DNA of 64,000 nt from JAJTCH01 sp040386195 (GTDB lineage Bacteria > Pseudomonadota > Alphaproteobacteria > Rickettsiales > UBA1997): positions 83,619 through 147,618 of the forward strand of contig JAZKFV010000006.1 of NCBI GenBank assembly GCA_040386195.1. The letters are read 5' to 3'. The translations under genes were made by a program, and so were the position numbers. Within the stretch, counting starts at the first letter, position 1. Each line of letters begins with the position of its first letter. The notes beneath the pieces are model-generated. The model did not search any database. It saw nothing but the letters and a program-made list of their open reading frames with translations, and had not been told where the DNA came from. Positions 42,749-51,472 of this stretch are shown here, piece after piece.

Positions 42749-45248
42749 TCTTTTCCACTCCAAACATCGCTTCACTCCTATTAATATCTGGTGGTAATAT
42801 CTTGATTCCGTGGTCTTTGGCGACTTGGAGGAAGATGTTGATTTTGTCGCTATTGTCGATTTCTAGATTGATGGAGGCGGTTAAAAATTCGACTGGGAAA
42901 TTGGCTTTTAGATAGGCGGTTTGGTAGGAAATTAAAGCGTAGGCGGCGGCGTGGGATTTGTTGAAACCGTAGCCGGCGAATTTATCGACGAGATCAAAAA
43001 TTTCTCCAGCTTGTTTTTCATTGACTTTATTTTGCATCGCGCCTTTGACGAAAATTTCGCGTTGCATATCCATTTCGGCTTTAATTTTTTTACCCATCGC
43101 GCGGCGCAAAATATCGGCGGCGCCAAGACTGTAACCCGCCAAAACTTTAGCAATTTCCATTACCTGTTCTTGATAAACAATAACTCCGTAAGTTTCTTTG
43201 AGCGTTGGCTCTAGAAGCGGATGTGGATAAGCGATTTCTTCTTGGCCGAGTTTGCGGCGAATATAAGTTGGAATATTTTCCATCGGGCCGGGGCGATAAA
43301 GAGAGATTAGGGCGATAATATCTTCTAATTTATCAGCTTGCATTTGGCGCAGCATCGAGCGCATTCCCGAAGACTCGATTTGAAAAACGCCAATAGAATC
43401 GCCGTCAGCGAGCATTTCAAAAGTTAATTTATCGTCGAGTTTGATTTTGTTAATATCTAAATTTGAGTGGTGAATTTGATTCACTAGTTTGACCGTTTCA
43501 GAAATAACGGTGAGAGTTTTTAAGCCTAAAAAGTCAAACTTCACCAAACCCGCCGCTTCAGCATATTTCATAGAATAGCCAACTGCAGGCATTGAGCCGC
43601 TTTTATCGTCTAAATATAATCCACAAATTTCTTTCAAAGGTTTATCGCCAATCACAACTCCCGCCGCGTGGGTTGAGGCGTGGCGATTCAATCCTTCCAG
43701 CTTTAAACCAATATTAACTAATTTTTGAATTTGATGATCTTGCTGAATGGCATTTTGTAAATCTTTATCCATTTCAATTGCTTTGGCTAAAGTCACAGCT
43801 TCAATGGCGTTGAAGGGAATTAGTTTGCAGATGCGATCAACTTGATCGTAAGGCATTTGCAAAACGCGACCAACATCTTTGAGTACAGCTTTGGCTTGCA
43901 ATTTTCCGAAGGTGATGATTTGGGCAACCATTTCGGTGCCGTATTTTTTTTGTACATATTCAATCACCTCGTCGCGGCGCGCTTGGCAAAAATCGATATC
44001 AAAATCGGGCATTGAAACGCGATCTGGGTTTAAAAATCTTTCAAAAAGTAAGCCAAAACGAATTGGATCCAAATCAGTAATTTGTAAAGACCAAGCCACA
44101 ATTGAGCCAGCACCAGAGCCTCTTCCGGGGCCAACGGGAATATCATTATTTTTGCTCCAAATAATAAAATCCGAGACGATTAAAAAATAACCGCTGAAAT
44201 TCATTTGGTTGATAATTTTTAATTCGTAATCCAAACGCTCATTATATTCTTTGATGATTCTGGCTTGCTCTTCAGAAGTGGTTTCTTCCAATTCAAATTT
44301 AGTGTTGAGCCTTTCATTCAAGCCATTTTTAGCTTCAATACTTAATTGCTCGGCTTCGGATAAATTATTGGTAGTTGGAAATTTAGGCAAAGTTGGCGCG
44401 CGTTCAAACGCCATTATGTGACATTTTTTGGCAATATTTACGGTGTTTTCTATGGCTTCAGGCAAATCAGAAAATAATTTTTCCATTGCTTCCGGGCTTT
44501 TAAAATAATGTTCGGGAGTTAATTTTTTGCGATTAACTTCAGTAAAATATCTACCAGTTCCAATGCAAGAAAGAATATCTTGGGCTTCAAACATTTCTGG
44601 ATCATCAAAATAATTGTCGTTAGTTGCAACCAAGCCAATATTGGTTTTGTGAGCTAATTCAATTAATTTTCTTTCAATTTTTTCTTCAGCAGAATTTTTA
44701 TGGCGCGAGATTTCAATATAAAAATCGTCTTTGAATAGTTGGTTAAATTTCAAAGCAATTTCTTCCGCTTTTTTATCTTGATTGGTTACAATTAATTGCG
44801 ACAAAAAACCTTCAAAACCGCCGGATAAAATAATCAAACCGGAACTTTTTTCTTTCAGCTCGGCAAAGTTAATATGTTCAGGCAAAGAATCTTTTTTGCC
44901 AATAAAACTATCGCTGACCAAAGCCATTAAATTCAAATAACCTTGTTCATTTTTGGCGATTAAAACGATTTTTTTTAAGGAGTTTTTGGCATCAAGATGA
45001 GAACGGTTGCGAGTTTTTTCGCCAGCAACATCAACTTCTAAATCGATCAGCATTTCGCAAGCAATAATTGGCTGAATGCCCGATTTTTTACAAAAGCTGG
45101 AAAATTCCAAAGCTCCAAATAAATTGCCGCTATCACAAATAGCAACTGCCGGCATTTTATTTTTTTTAGCCAGCCCAGCCAAATCCGCCACCATAATAGT
45201 GCCGTTACAAAGAGAATAATTGCTGTGATTGCGAAGATGGAGGAACAT
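42732..45248 (-). CDS. dnaE: DNA polymerase III alpha subunit, carboxy-terminally truncated
   Basis: Replicative DNA polymerase catalytic subunit. 838 residues from ATG 45248; the usual length is about 1,150. Present: PHP domain with HLRNHSNYSLCNG, palm with GPGRGSGAGSIVAW, catalytic aspartates in MPDFDIDFCQARRDEVI and LVKFDFLGLKTLTVI, and the fingers with GPMENIPTYIRRK and FNKSHAAAYALISYQTAYLK. The protein stops at PPDINRSEAMFGVEK followed by M-I-N-D from a heptamer repeat. The helix-hairpin-helix, OB fold and tau-binding tail are missing. Fourteen possible extra residues upstream (45290) are themselves translated heptamer repeat and are rejected as the start. Split gene, break or misassembly are the options. 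Confidence 0.93.
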   Translation of the reverse strand: MFLHLRNHSNYSLCNGTIMVADLAGLAKKNKMPAVAICDSGNLFGALEFSSFCKKSGIQPIIACEMLIDLEVDVAGEKTRNRSHLDAKNSLKKIVLIAKNEQGYLNLMALVSDSFIGKKDSLPEHINFAELKEKSSGLIILSGGFEGFLSQLIVTNQDKKAEEIALKFNQLFKDDFYIEISRHKNSAEEKIERKLIELAHKTNIGLVATNDNYFDDPEMFEAQDILSCIGTGRYFTEVNRKKLTPEHYFKSPEAMEKLFSDLPEAIENTVNIAKKCHIMAFERAPTLPKFPTTNNLSEAEQLSIEAKNGLNERLNTKFELEETTSEEQARIIKEYNERLDYELKIINQMNFSGYFLIVSDFIIWSKNNDIPVGPGRGSGAGSIVAWSLQITDLDPIRFGLLFERFLNPDRVSMPDFDIDFCQARRDEVIEYVQKKYGTEMVAQIITFGKLQAKAVLKDVGRVLQMPYDQVDRICKLIPFNAIEAVTLAKAIEMDKDLQNAIQQDHQIQKLVNIGLKLEGLNRHASTHAAGVVIGDKPLKEICGLYLDDKSGSMPAVGYSMKYAEAAGLVKFDFLGLKTLTVISETVKLVNQIHHSNLDINKIKLDDKLTFEMLADGDSIGVFQIESSGMRSMLRQMQADKLEDIIALISLYRPGPMENIPTYIRRKLGQEEIAYPHPLLEPTLKETYGVIVYQEQVMEIAKVLAGYSLGAADILRRAMGKKIKAEMDMQREIFVKGAMQNKVNEKQAGEIFDLVDKFAGYGFNKSHAAAYALISYQTAYLKANFPVEFLTASINLEIDNSDKINIFLQVAKDHGIKILPPDINRSEAMFGVEKIMIND

Positions 45249-45251
45249 TTG

Positions 45252-45326
45252 ATTAGTCGTAAGTCGTGAGTCGTGAGTTGTGAGTCGCATTTAACTTACG
45301 ACTTATGACTTACGACTCACGACTAA
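45252..45326. repeat. Heptamer inverted repeat between skp and dnaE
   Basis: Arms 45252-45288 (GTCGTAA/GTCGTGA/GTTGTGA) and 45291-45326 (ACTTACG/ACTTATG/ACTCACG). It fills the gap between two minus-strand genes and ends 3 bases before the dnaE ATG. The units are the TTACGACT variant of the family. Confidence 0.9.
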
Positions 45327-45333
45327 AATTAAA

Positions 45334-45891
45334 TTATTTAATTTCAACTTTTGAGATTTTTTTGTTTAGTTTTTTAGTAACTTCAGCAGAAAGATCAAGT
45401 TCGTCTTTGTAGAAAACAGTGCTTGAAGAAGAAAGGATTACATCAAGATTTTTTTCTTTTCTAATTTCTTCAACTGATTCTTTGATTTTGTCGTTGATTT
45501 TAGAGATTGCATCAAGAGAAGCTTTTTTTAAAGCCTCTTGTCTTGAAGTTACTAGCTCTTTTAAATCGTCAACTTTTTTAGAGAATTTTTCTTGCTCTTT
45601 ATTGAAAGCGTCGTCAGATAAAACGCCTTTTTTAGAGTTAACTTGTTTGCTTTCTTTTTCTAAAGATTCTTGTTTTTTATCGATTTCTTTTTGAAAGCCA
45701 GATTGTTTTTTGCTGATTTTTGCTTGAGCATCTTTCATTGCATCGCAGTTTTTCAATACAGATTCTAGATCGACTACGGCAATATTTTGAGTTTTAACAG
45801 CAGCGGTTTCAGCCGCTTGAGCCAGACTTAAATTAACGAAAGAGGTGATTAAAATTAATGCAGCAAAGTTTCTAATGGTGGTAAATTTCAT
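45334..45891 (-). CDS. skp: Periplasmic chaperone Skp/OmpH
   Basis: Periplasmic trimeric chaperone for outer-membrane proteins. The 185-residue precursor has a signal peptide with a likely AQA cleavage site (about residue 26), the IAVVDLESVLKNCDAMKDAQ strand-helix start, a long coiled coil rich in K, E and Q (about 60-130), and the returning strand DVILSSSSTVFYKDELDLSAEVTKKLNKK. In most proteobacteria skp lies between bamA and lpxD-fabZ-lpxA; here it is alone, and fabZ-lpxA are 14 kb away. Confidence 0.92.
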   Translation of the reverse strand: MKFTTIRNFAALILITSFVNLSLAQAAETAAVKTQNIAVVDLESVLKNCDAMKDAQAKISKKQSGFQKEIDKKQESLEKESKQVNSKKGVLSDDAFNKEQEKFSKKVDDLKELVTSRQEALKKASLDAISKINDKIKESVEEIRKEKNLDVILSSSSTVFYKDELDLSAEVTKKLNKKISKVEIK

Positions 45892-45989
45892 ATATAGATA
45901 GAGTTAAGATTAAAATTTGGGAAAATTCCGGCAAGAACATCCGGAGCGAAAAACTATAAAACCCCAAACTGGCTTTGCAAGATATTTTC

Positions 45990-46018
45990 TTGTTTTTTAA
46001 GCCTTGATTGACTATATT
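45990..46018 (+). promoter_or_regulatory. Promoter of folE-maf-terC
   Basis: TTGTTT (45990-45995), 17-base spacer, TATATT (46013-46018), then TCGCCGCC. The predicted start near 46025 lies downstream of the earliest in-frame start codon at 46008, supporting the ATG at 46050. Confidence 0.6.
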
Positions 46019-46049
46019 TCGCCGCCTTGATCAACCAAACAAATTTTCT

Positions 46050-46631
46050 ATGTCAGATAAAATCAACCAGCCAACCGAATTGGAAGCGATGAATGCGGTG
46101 AGAACCCTAATTGCTTGGGCAGGAGACAATCCGCAGAGAGAAGGTTTGTTAGAAACTCCAAAAAGAGTTGTGAAAGCTTATAAAGAATTTTTCTCGGGTT
46201 ATGGCGTTGATACTAATAAAATTTTAGGCAAAACTTTTGAAGAAATTGAGAATTATGAAGACATAGTTTTGCTAAAAAATATGCGCTTTGAATCACATTG
46301 CGAACATCATATGGTTCCATTTATCGGCGTTGCTCATATTGCTTATTTGCCTAATAAAAAAGTAGTTGGAATTAGCAAAATTGCTCGCTTGCTTGATGTT
46401 TTTGCTAAAAGATTACAAACTCAAGAAACTATGACTTCGCAAATTGCCGAAGCTTTGCAAAAAGCTTTACAACCAAAAGGTGTGGCGGTTTTTATTGATG
46501 CTGAGCATCAATGTATGACCACGCGCGGAATTAGCAAGCCGGGAACTACGACGGTTACAACTACAATGCTTGGCGCTTTCAAAACTGATACTGATCTTAA
46601 GAACAATTTCTTCAAAATGATCAATCGTTAA
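46050..46631 (+). CDS. folE: GTP cyclohydrolase I
   Basis: Zinc enzyme that opens GTP to dihydroneopterin triphosphate, the first step of folate synthesis. 193 residues from this ATG. Zinc ligands and active site: FESHCEHHMVPFIGVAHIAYLP and AEHQCMTTRGISKPG; VVGISKIARLLDVFAKRLQTQE is also typical. I choose 46050 over the in-frame start at 46008 because the promoter -10 lies between them. Together with pabB and pabC it supports de novo folate synthesis. It abuts maf with no gap. Confidence 0.97.
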   Translation: MSDKINQPTELEAMNAVRTLIAWAGDNPQREGLLETPKRVVKAYKEFFSGYGVDTNKILGKTFEEIENYEDIVLLKNMRFESHCEHHMVPFIGVAHIAYLPNKKVVGISKIARLLDVFAKRLQTQETMTSQIAEALQKALQPKGVAVFIDAEHQCMTTRGISKPGTTTVTTTMLGAFKTDTDLKNNFFKMINR

Positions 46632-47234
46632 ATGGCTAAAATTAAACAAAACTGCCATATTGTTCTTGCCTCAAGCTCGTTAGCTAGAAAAAAAATCCTA
46701 TCAGATTTGGGTGTGGATTTTGAAATTATCAGCCCAAATTTTGACGAAGAAAAAGCCAAACCAAAAATCAAACATTTAAAAATCAAAAAGCAAGCGATGT
46801 ATTTAGCGCAGCAAAAAGCTCTTTCAATTAGCGTGCTTCACCCCAATTCTTTAGTTATCGGCTCAGATCAAATTTGTGAAATAGAAAATTTGGCAATTGA
46901 TAAATCCAAAAATCGCTCAGATGCGATTCGTCAACTCAAAATTTTGCAAGGCAAAACCCATATTCAAAACAACGCAGTTTGTCTTTATCAAGGCAAAAAA
47001 TTGCTTTTCAAAAATTCCAGCACAGCCAAATTAACAATTCGCAATCTAACTGATAAAGAAATTGCAAATTATGTTGACCTTGATAAATCTTGGGGCTGCG
47101 CGGGAAGTTATAAATTTGAATCTTTTGGGCGGCATTTATTTTCCAAAGTTGAAGGCGCTGATCATTCCATCATTGGTATGAACATTCTGCCGCTTTTAAA
47201 CTTTTTACATCAACAAAAATTAATTTCTTTATAA
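46632..47234 (+). CDS. maf: Maf family nucleotide pyrophosphatase
   Basis: House-cleaning enzyme that hydrolyses non-canonical or excess nucleoside triphosphates. The 200-residue protein starts with HIVLASSSLARKKILSDLG and contains VIGSDQICEIEN, LKILQGKTHIQNNAVCLY and GSYKFESFGRHLFSKVEGADHSIIGM, matching the Maf active site. The family splits into dTTP/UTP- and m7GTP-specific enzymes (YhdE and YceF types), which I cannot separate here. The start codon follows the folE stop directly. Confidence 0.93.
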   Translation: MAKIKQNCHIVLASSSLARKKILSDLGVDFEIISPNFDEEKAKPKIKHLKIKKQAMYLAQQKALSISVLHPNSLVIGSDQICEIENLAIDKSKNRSDAIRQLKILQGKTHIQNNAVCLYQGKKLLFKNSSTAKLTIRNLTDKEIANYVDLDKSWGCAGSYKFESFGRHLFSKVEGADHSIIGMNILPLLNFLHQQKLISL

Positions 47235-47963
47235 ATGGAATCTTTTTTATCGCCAGAAATACTCCTTAGTTTTCTCACTTTAAGTTTTTTAGAAATTATC
47301 CTCGGCATCGATAATTTAGTATTCATCGCCATCGTTGTTTCCAGTTTGCCTAAAAGCTATCGCAATAAAGCTAGATATATTGGGATCAGCTTGGCATTGG
47401 TAATGCGAGTGATAATGTTGTTCGCCCTGTCTTGGGTTATGAGTATGACCAAACCGCTATTTACGGTATTTGAGATTGATTTTTCTTTTAAAAACTTATT
47501 ACTGATTGCTGGAGGATTATTTTTAATTTCCAAAAGTGGAATGGAAATTTATCGCGATATTAAACATATCGAGGCGGATCCATCCCAAACTAAAAAAATA
47601 ATTATTAAGGAAAGCTTTTCAGCTGCGGTTATGCAAATTGTTGTTGTTGATTTTGTCTTTTCGTTTGATTCAATCATAACCGCAATTGGAATGACCACCA
47701 ATATTCCGGTGATCGTTGCTGCGGTTGTGGTGGCAATGACAGTTATGCTTTTTGCATCAGATAAAATCAGCAAAATTTTATCAACTTATCCAAGTTTAAA
47801 AATAATGGCGTTGGCGTTCATATTTATGATTGGAGTGATTTTGCTTGCGGATGGTTTGCATTTGGAAGTTTCTAAAGCCTATTTATATTTTGCTTTATTC
47901 TTTTCTATCGCTGTTGAATCTTTGAATATATTAGCGGGAGCTAATGCTAATAAAGATAAATAG
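47235..47963 (+). CDS. TerC family membrane protein
   Basis: Integral membrane protein of 242 residues with about seven hydrophobic segments. Signature motifs FLEIILGIDNLVFIAIV (about 15-31) and VVDFVFSFDSIITAIGM (about 137-153) carry the paired acidic residues of the TerC/Alx group, which exports manganese and protects metalloproteins during secretion in bacteria where it has been studied. It starts at the base after the maf stop, so folE-maf-terC are packed without gaps; the functional link is unclear. Confidence 0.93.
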   Translation: MESFLSPEILLSFLTLSFLEIILGIDNLVFIAIVVSSLPKSYRNKARYIGISLALVMRVIMLFALSWVMSMTKPLFTVFEIDFSFKNLLLIAGGLFLISKSGMEIYRDIKHIEADPSQTKKIIIKESFSAAVMQIVVVDFVFSFDSIITAIGMTTNIPVIVAAVVVAMTVMLFASDKISKILSTYPSLKIMALAFIFMIGVILLADGLHLEVSKAYLYFALFFSIAVESLNILAGANANKDK

Positions 47964-48416
47964 TTAAATAATTATTAAATCATTGAGCTTGATCCCAAGC
48001 TTCTTGGTTAACCCGCCATTTATTTCCAAAACTTTTTTTACTGGTTTTTGAGAAGAGATAATTTCTAAAGATTCAATCTGAGCATTTTCCTTGATGCTGA
48101 CAATTTTCCCAGCTTTATCAATAAAAAGCATATCAAGAGGAATCTTGGTATTTTTCATCCACATATAAATCACTTGTTCATTTTCAAATTCAAAAATCAT
48201 TCCATAATTTTTGGGTAATTTATCAACAAACATCAAACCTTTCTGGCGTTGTTCCTCGCTTTTGGCAATGTTGACTAAAAAGTTATAAGTTTTTCCGTTT
48301 TGAGGATTTTTGATTTGCAAAGCAGTATTATAATCTTTGCTATTTAAAGCGGTGAAAAAAAAGAAACACAAAATAAGAGCGATAGTTTTGGTTATCTTTA
48401 CAAAGCTTTTGGGCAT
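47964..48416 (-). CDS. DUF192 family secreted protein
   Basis: Protein of 150 residues with a signal-like hydrophobic stretch (about 9-24) and a DUF192 domain: LVNIAKSEEQRQKGLMFVDKLPKNYGMIFEFE, MWMKNTKIPLDMLFIDKAGKIVSI and VLEINGGLTKKLGIKLND. The family is widespread and has no settled function. Its start is 1 base after the recN stop, so it is the downstream member of a recN operon, and it ends exactly against the convergent terC stop. Confidence 0.9.
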   Translation of the reverse strand: MPKSFVKITKTIALILCFFFFTALNSKDYNTALQIKNPQNGKTYNFLVNIAKSEEQRQKGLMFVDKLPKNYGMIFEFENEQVIYMWMKNTKIPLDMLFIDKAGKIVSIKENAQIESLEIISSQKPVKKVLEINGGLTKKLGIKLNDLIII

Positions 48417-48417
48417 A

Positions 48418-50106
48418 TTAAATTTCCATTAATTTACGCGCCGCTGCCAAAGCTTCGTCAGTTATATTTTCAGCAGAAAGCATACGTGCCACCTCTTGTT
48501 GGCGGGCGTTTAAATCTAAAACTTTAATTTCAGTTTTAGTAATATTTTTCTGAGTAGTTTTTTCAACTCGCAAATGATAATCGGCTTTAGCGGCAATTTG
48601 CGGATGATGAGTGACGACTAAAATTTGAGAATTTTTTGACAAAAGCTTAAGTCTTTCGCCAACTGCATTAGCGACCGAGCCGCCAATTCCTGAATCAATT
48701 TCATCAAAAATTAAAATTGGGGTTGATTTAATTTCCAATAGCGCAACTTTAAGTGCCAACATAAATCTGGATAATTCACCGCCGGAAGCGATTTTGGAAA
48801 TATCGTCTAAATTGCTGCTGGCGTTGGTTGCGGCGGAGAATTTAATATTATCAATTCCGTTGCGGTTATAATTTTCCGGCGCCAAATTTTCAATTTTAAC
48901 GGCAAATTTTACCGCCGACATTTTCAAAAACGCCAATTCACTTTCAACTTTAGCAGTTAATTTTAATGCAGCTTGTTGCCTGATTTCGCTAAGCTGGGAA
49001 GCTTTTTTAAAATATTCTTTCTCGAGAATATTTTTTTGTTTTTCTAAATCAGTTGCCAAAATATTAAAATTTTCTACTACTGATAATTTTTCTTTAGTGC
49101 TTTCTAGAAAAACGGGTAATTCGTCAATTGGCGTATTAAATTTTCTGGAAAGACTGCGAATCAAAAACAATCTTTCTTCAATTTCTTCCAAACTAAAATC
49201 TCGCCCGCCAATATTAGAAATTATCTCATCAACCATTGATTTTGCTTGATCAGTTTGATTGGCAATTGCATCTAAAATATTAATTAATTTTTCTAATCTA
49301 TTTTCCTCTTTGTTCGCTTTGTCATCCAAAAAATTGCCTAAATTTTGATTACGAATCAAAGATTTATTCGCGACAAATATTTTGCTATCCGCGTCATTAA
49401 TTTCGCTAGAAACTTCACTCATCAAGCTGCTAATTTTTTCACCATTTAAAATTAAATTGCGTTTATTAGTCAAAACTTCCTCTTCTCCAACCTCAATTTG
49501 CGCGGCTTTAAGCTCTTTGATAATATGTTCTAAATAATCGCGTTCTCTTTCATTTTGTTCCTTATCATCATTTAATTTTTGTAATTGTTTTTTAACATTT
49601 TCTAACTCATCAAAAGTTTTGTTAACTTCCAAAAGCAAGATTTTGTTATTGGCGTATAAATCAAGAATAACGCGGTGAAAGCTGGGTTCCAAAAGATTGT
49701 TTTGTTCGTGCTGCCCGTGAATTTCAATTAAAGTTGCGCCAATTTGATTGAGCAAATTTACACCCACAGAAATATCGTTGACAAAAGCTTTGCTGCCGCT
49801 TTCCGATAGAGTGCGACGTAGAATTAAAAGATCAGAATTTTCAGGATTAGTTAAGCCATTTTCAGAGAGAATTTCTGCGCAAGCTGGATTATTTTTAATA
49901 TTAAATTCAGCCACCACCAAACCTTGCGCCGCATCTTTGCGCAGCAAGCGGCTGCTTGACCTGTAGCCAATTGCTAAACCTAAAGCATCAAGCAAAATTG
50001 ATTTTCCCGAGCCAGTTTCGCCAGTTAAAATGCAAAAATTATTCGCCAGCTTAATTTCAAGCCGATCAATCAAAACAATATTGTGAATTAAAATTGAGTT
50101 TAACAC
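48418..50106 (-). CDS. recN: DNA repair protein RecN
   Basis: SMC-like ATPase acting in double-strand break repair. 562 residues, normal length. Walker A ILTGETGSGKSILLDALGLA near residue 30, a central coiled coil (about 150-370), the ABC signature IASGGELSRFMLALKVAL and Walker B ILIFDEIDSGIGGSVANAVGERL, with VVTHHPQIAAKADYHLRV behind. It is divergent from the HIT gene. comM and dinD in this window are further genes tied to recombination. Confidence 0.96.
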   Translation of the reverse strand: MLNSILIHNIVLIDRLEIKLANNFCILTGETGSGKSILLDALGLAIGYRSSSRLLRKDAAQGLVVAEFNIKNNPACAEILSENGLTNPENSDLLILRRTLSESGSKAFVNDISVGVNLLNQIGATLIEIHGQHEQNNLLEPSFHRVILDLYANNKILLLEVNKTFDELENVKKQLQKLNDDKEQNERERDYLEHIIKELKAAQIEVGEEEVLTNKRNLILNGEKISSLMSEVSSEINDADSKIFVANKSLIRNQNLGNFLDDKANKEENRLEKLINILDAIANQTDQAKSMVDEIISNIGGRDFSLEEIEERLFLIRSLSRKFNTPIDELPVFLESTKEKLSVVENFNILATDLEKQKNILEKEYFKKASQLSEIRQQAALKLTAKVESELAFLKMSAVKFAVKIENLAPENYNRNGIDNIKFSAATNASSNLDDISKIASGGELSRFMLALKVALLEIKSTPILIFDEIDSGIGGSVANAVGERLKLLSKNSQILVVTHHPQIAAKADYHLRVEKTTQKNITKTEIKVLDLNARQQEVARMLSAENITDEALAAARKLMEI

Positions 50107-50174
50107 TTAGGGCGCCTAATATTGAGGGAAATTATTGAAGGCTAAAATTTAACCATCCATTACCAATTATCAAT

Positions 50175-50591
50175 ATGTTTGAACTGCACAATCAATTGAA
50201 AAAAGACACAATTTTGGTCAAAGATTTAAAACTTTGCCAATTGCTTCTAATGAATAATTCTCTTTATCCGTGGTTTATTTTAGTGCCCAGATTGCCAAAT
50301 TTAGTGGAGATTATTGATCTATCCCAGGCAGATCAAATTCTTTTAATGCAAGAAATTGCTGTGGTGAGTGCGGCGGTGAAAAAACTTTTTAATCCAGCTA
50401 AATTAAATATTGCTGCTTTGGGAAATATGGTTGAGCAGCTTCACATCCATATCATTGCTCGATTCAAAGATGATAAAACTTTTCCAAAACCAGTTTGGGT
50501 GAGTGGTGAAATTGTGCAATATAATGAAAAAGAAGCTAAGGAAATTACTAAGATGGTTAACGATGAATTATCTATGTTAAATCTTTTTTAG
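50175..50591 (+). CDS. HIT domain protein
   Basis: Histidine-triad nucleotide hydrolase or transferase of 138 residues. The triad region reads NMVEQLHIHIIARFKDDKTFPKPVW, the pattern of the alphaproteobacterial branch related to diadenosine tetraphosphate hydrolases. LYPWFILVPRLPNLVEIIDL is also typical. The substrate is not decidable from sequence. The leader carries an AGGCTAAAATTTA motif (50139-50151) shared with tRNA-Glu and trpB. Its 3' end overlaps the convergent dinD gene by 20 bases. Confidence 0.92.
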   Translation: MFELHNQLKKDTILVKDLKLCQLLLMNNSLYPWFILVPRLPNLVEIIDLSQADQILLMQEIAVVSAAVKKLFNPAKLNIAALGNMVEQLHIHIIARFKDDKTFPKPVWVSGEIVQYNEKEAKEITKMVNDELSMLNLF

Positions 50592-51384
50592 AATTTTTTT
50601 TCAACCGCTTTTTTGATTCTTTGATCCCATCAACAATTGGCAATTTTTCCGGCATTGTTCCGCCTAATTCTTTTATAGTTTGACGAACTTTTTGACCAAC
50701 ATCTTTGTGCGCCTGATTGGCTTTTTCTTGTCCAAAAATATTTTCTCGTTTTAATTTTGCTTCAGCTTGAGTGGCGCGAAAGAGGTTGGCGGCTAATTCT
50801 TCGCTATTCATATAATCAAGAATAACCTGATTTTTCTGCAAACCTTTTTTGGAATGAATATCTTTTTGGCGCATTCCGCCATAAAGCCCAATATAGCCAT
50901 AATCTTGGAAATTTGCATAATTCACCACTCCCGCTTTTTTAGCGGCGCTGGCAAGCTTCTTATTATGTTCTTTAATATTATCGCGCAGTGAGATTCTTTT
51001 AATATCTTCAATTTGCAATTCATTAACTTCTTGGCGCCGAGTTTGAATGGCAAAATAAGTTTGTGCTCTAGCAATTTCCTCCTTTCTTGGATCACCATTT
51101 TGGGCGATCAGATAGCACGCATAGCGGGACAAGGCATAATTTTGAATTTCTCTAGATGCCATTTTTGCAGTGCCAGAGCCGATCGCGATCATTTCGCTCA
51201 CCTGAGCGAAATGATCGGCAACCTTTTGTTTGCTGTTCTGGCAGGATTCCTTAGCGCGCTCAATTACTGGCAAAAATTTACTATATTCGGTATAGCCAAG
51301 CAATTTATATAAATCTCTGGCACTCCAAAATTCGTGATTATATTGATTAGTTTTTTTGATGGTTTCGAAGATGTTGGTGATCAT
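50572..51384 (-). CDS. dinD: DNA damage-inducible protein D
   Basis: Protein of 270 residues matching DinD: an amino-terminal BRO-like domain (FWSARDLYKLLGYTEYSKFLPVIERA, SRYACYLIAQNGDPRKEEIARAQTYFAIQTRRQE) and a carboxy-terminal part with GYIGLYGGMRQKDIHSKKGL. E. coli DinD is SOS-induced and inhibits RecA filament activity. BRO domains are common in phage genes, so it may have arrived by transfer. I saw no clear LexA box upstream. It is close to recN but transcribed apart. Confidence 0.92.
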   Translation of the reverse strand: MITNIFETIKKTNQYNHEFWSARDLYKLLGYTEYSKFLPVIERAKESCQNSKQKVADHFAQVSEMIAIGSGTAKMASREIQNYALSRYACYLIAQNGDPRKEEIARAQTYFAIQTRRQEVNELQIEDIKRISLRDNIKEHNKKLASAAKKAGVVNYANFQDYGYIGLYGGMRQKDIHSKKGLQKNQVILDYMNSEELAANLFRATQAEAKLKRENIFGQEKANQAHKDVGQKVRQTIKELGGTMPEKLPIVDGIKESKKRLKKNSKKDLT

Positions 51385-51472
51385 AAAGGTGTGATGTTTG
51401 GGTTAATAAGGGTGTTGGTCTAATTGATTTTCATACTCAATAATTTTATTAATTATTCAAGTTTTAATATTT

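Noticed and set aside
42732..45290. Split intein explanation for the short DnaE, as in cyanobacteria
   Set aside because: No intein amino-terminal motif follows the break; the chain ends in four residues of repeat sequence and a stop.
45249..45290. Longer DnaE start at 45290
   Set aside because: The 14 extra residues are translated heptamer repeat; the conserved PHP start HLRNHS follows the ATG at 45248.
46008..46049. Longer folE start at 46008
   Set aside because: The region contains the promoter -10; the conserved protein starts after the ATG at 46050.
50572..51384. DinD as evidence for a prophage
   Set aside because: No integrase, capsid, terminase or attachment sites nearby; a lone dinD gene is not a prophage.
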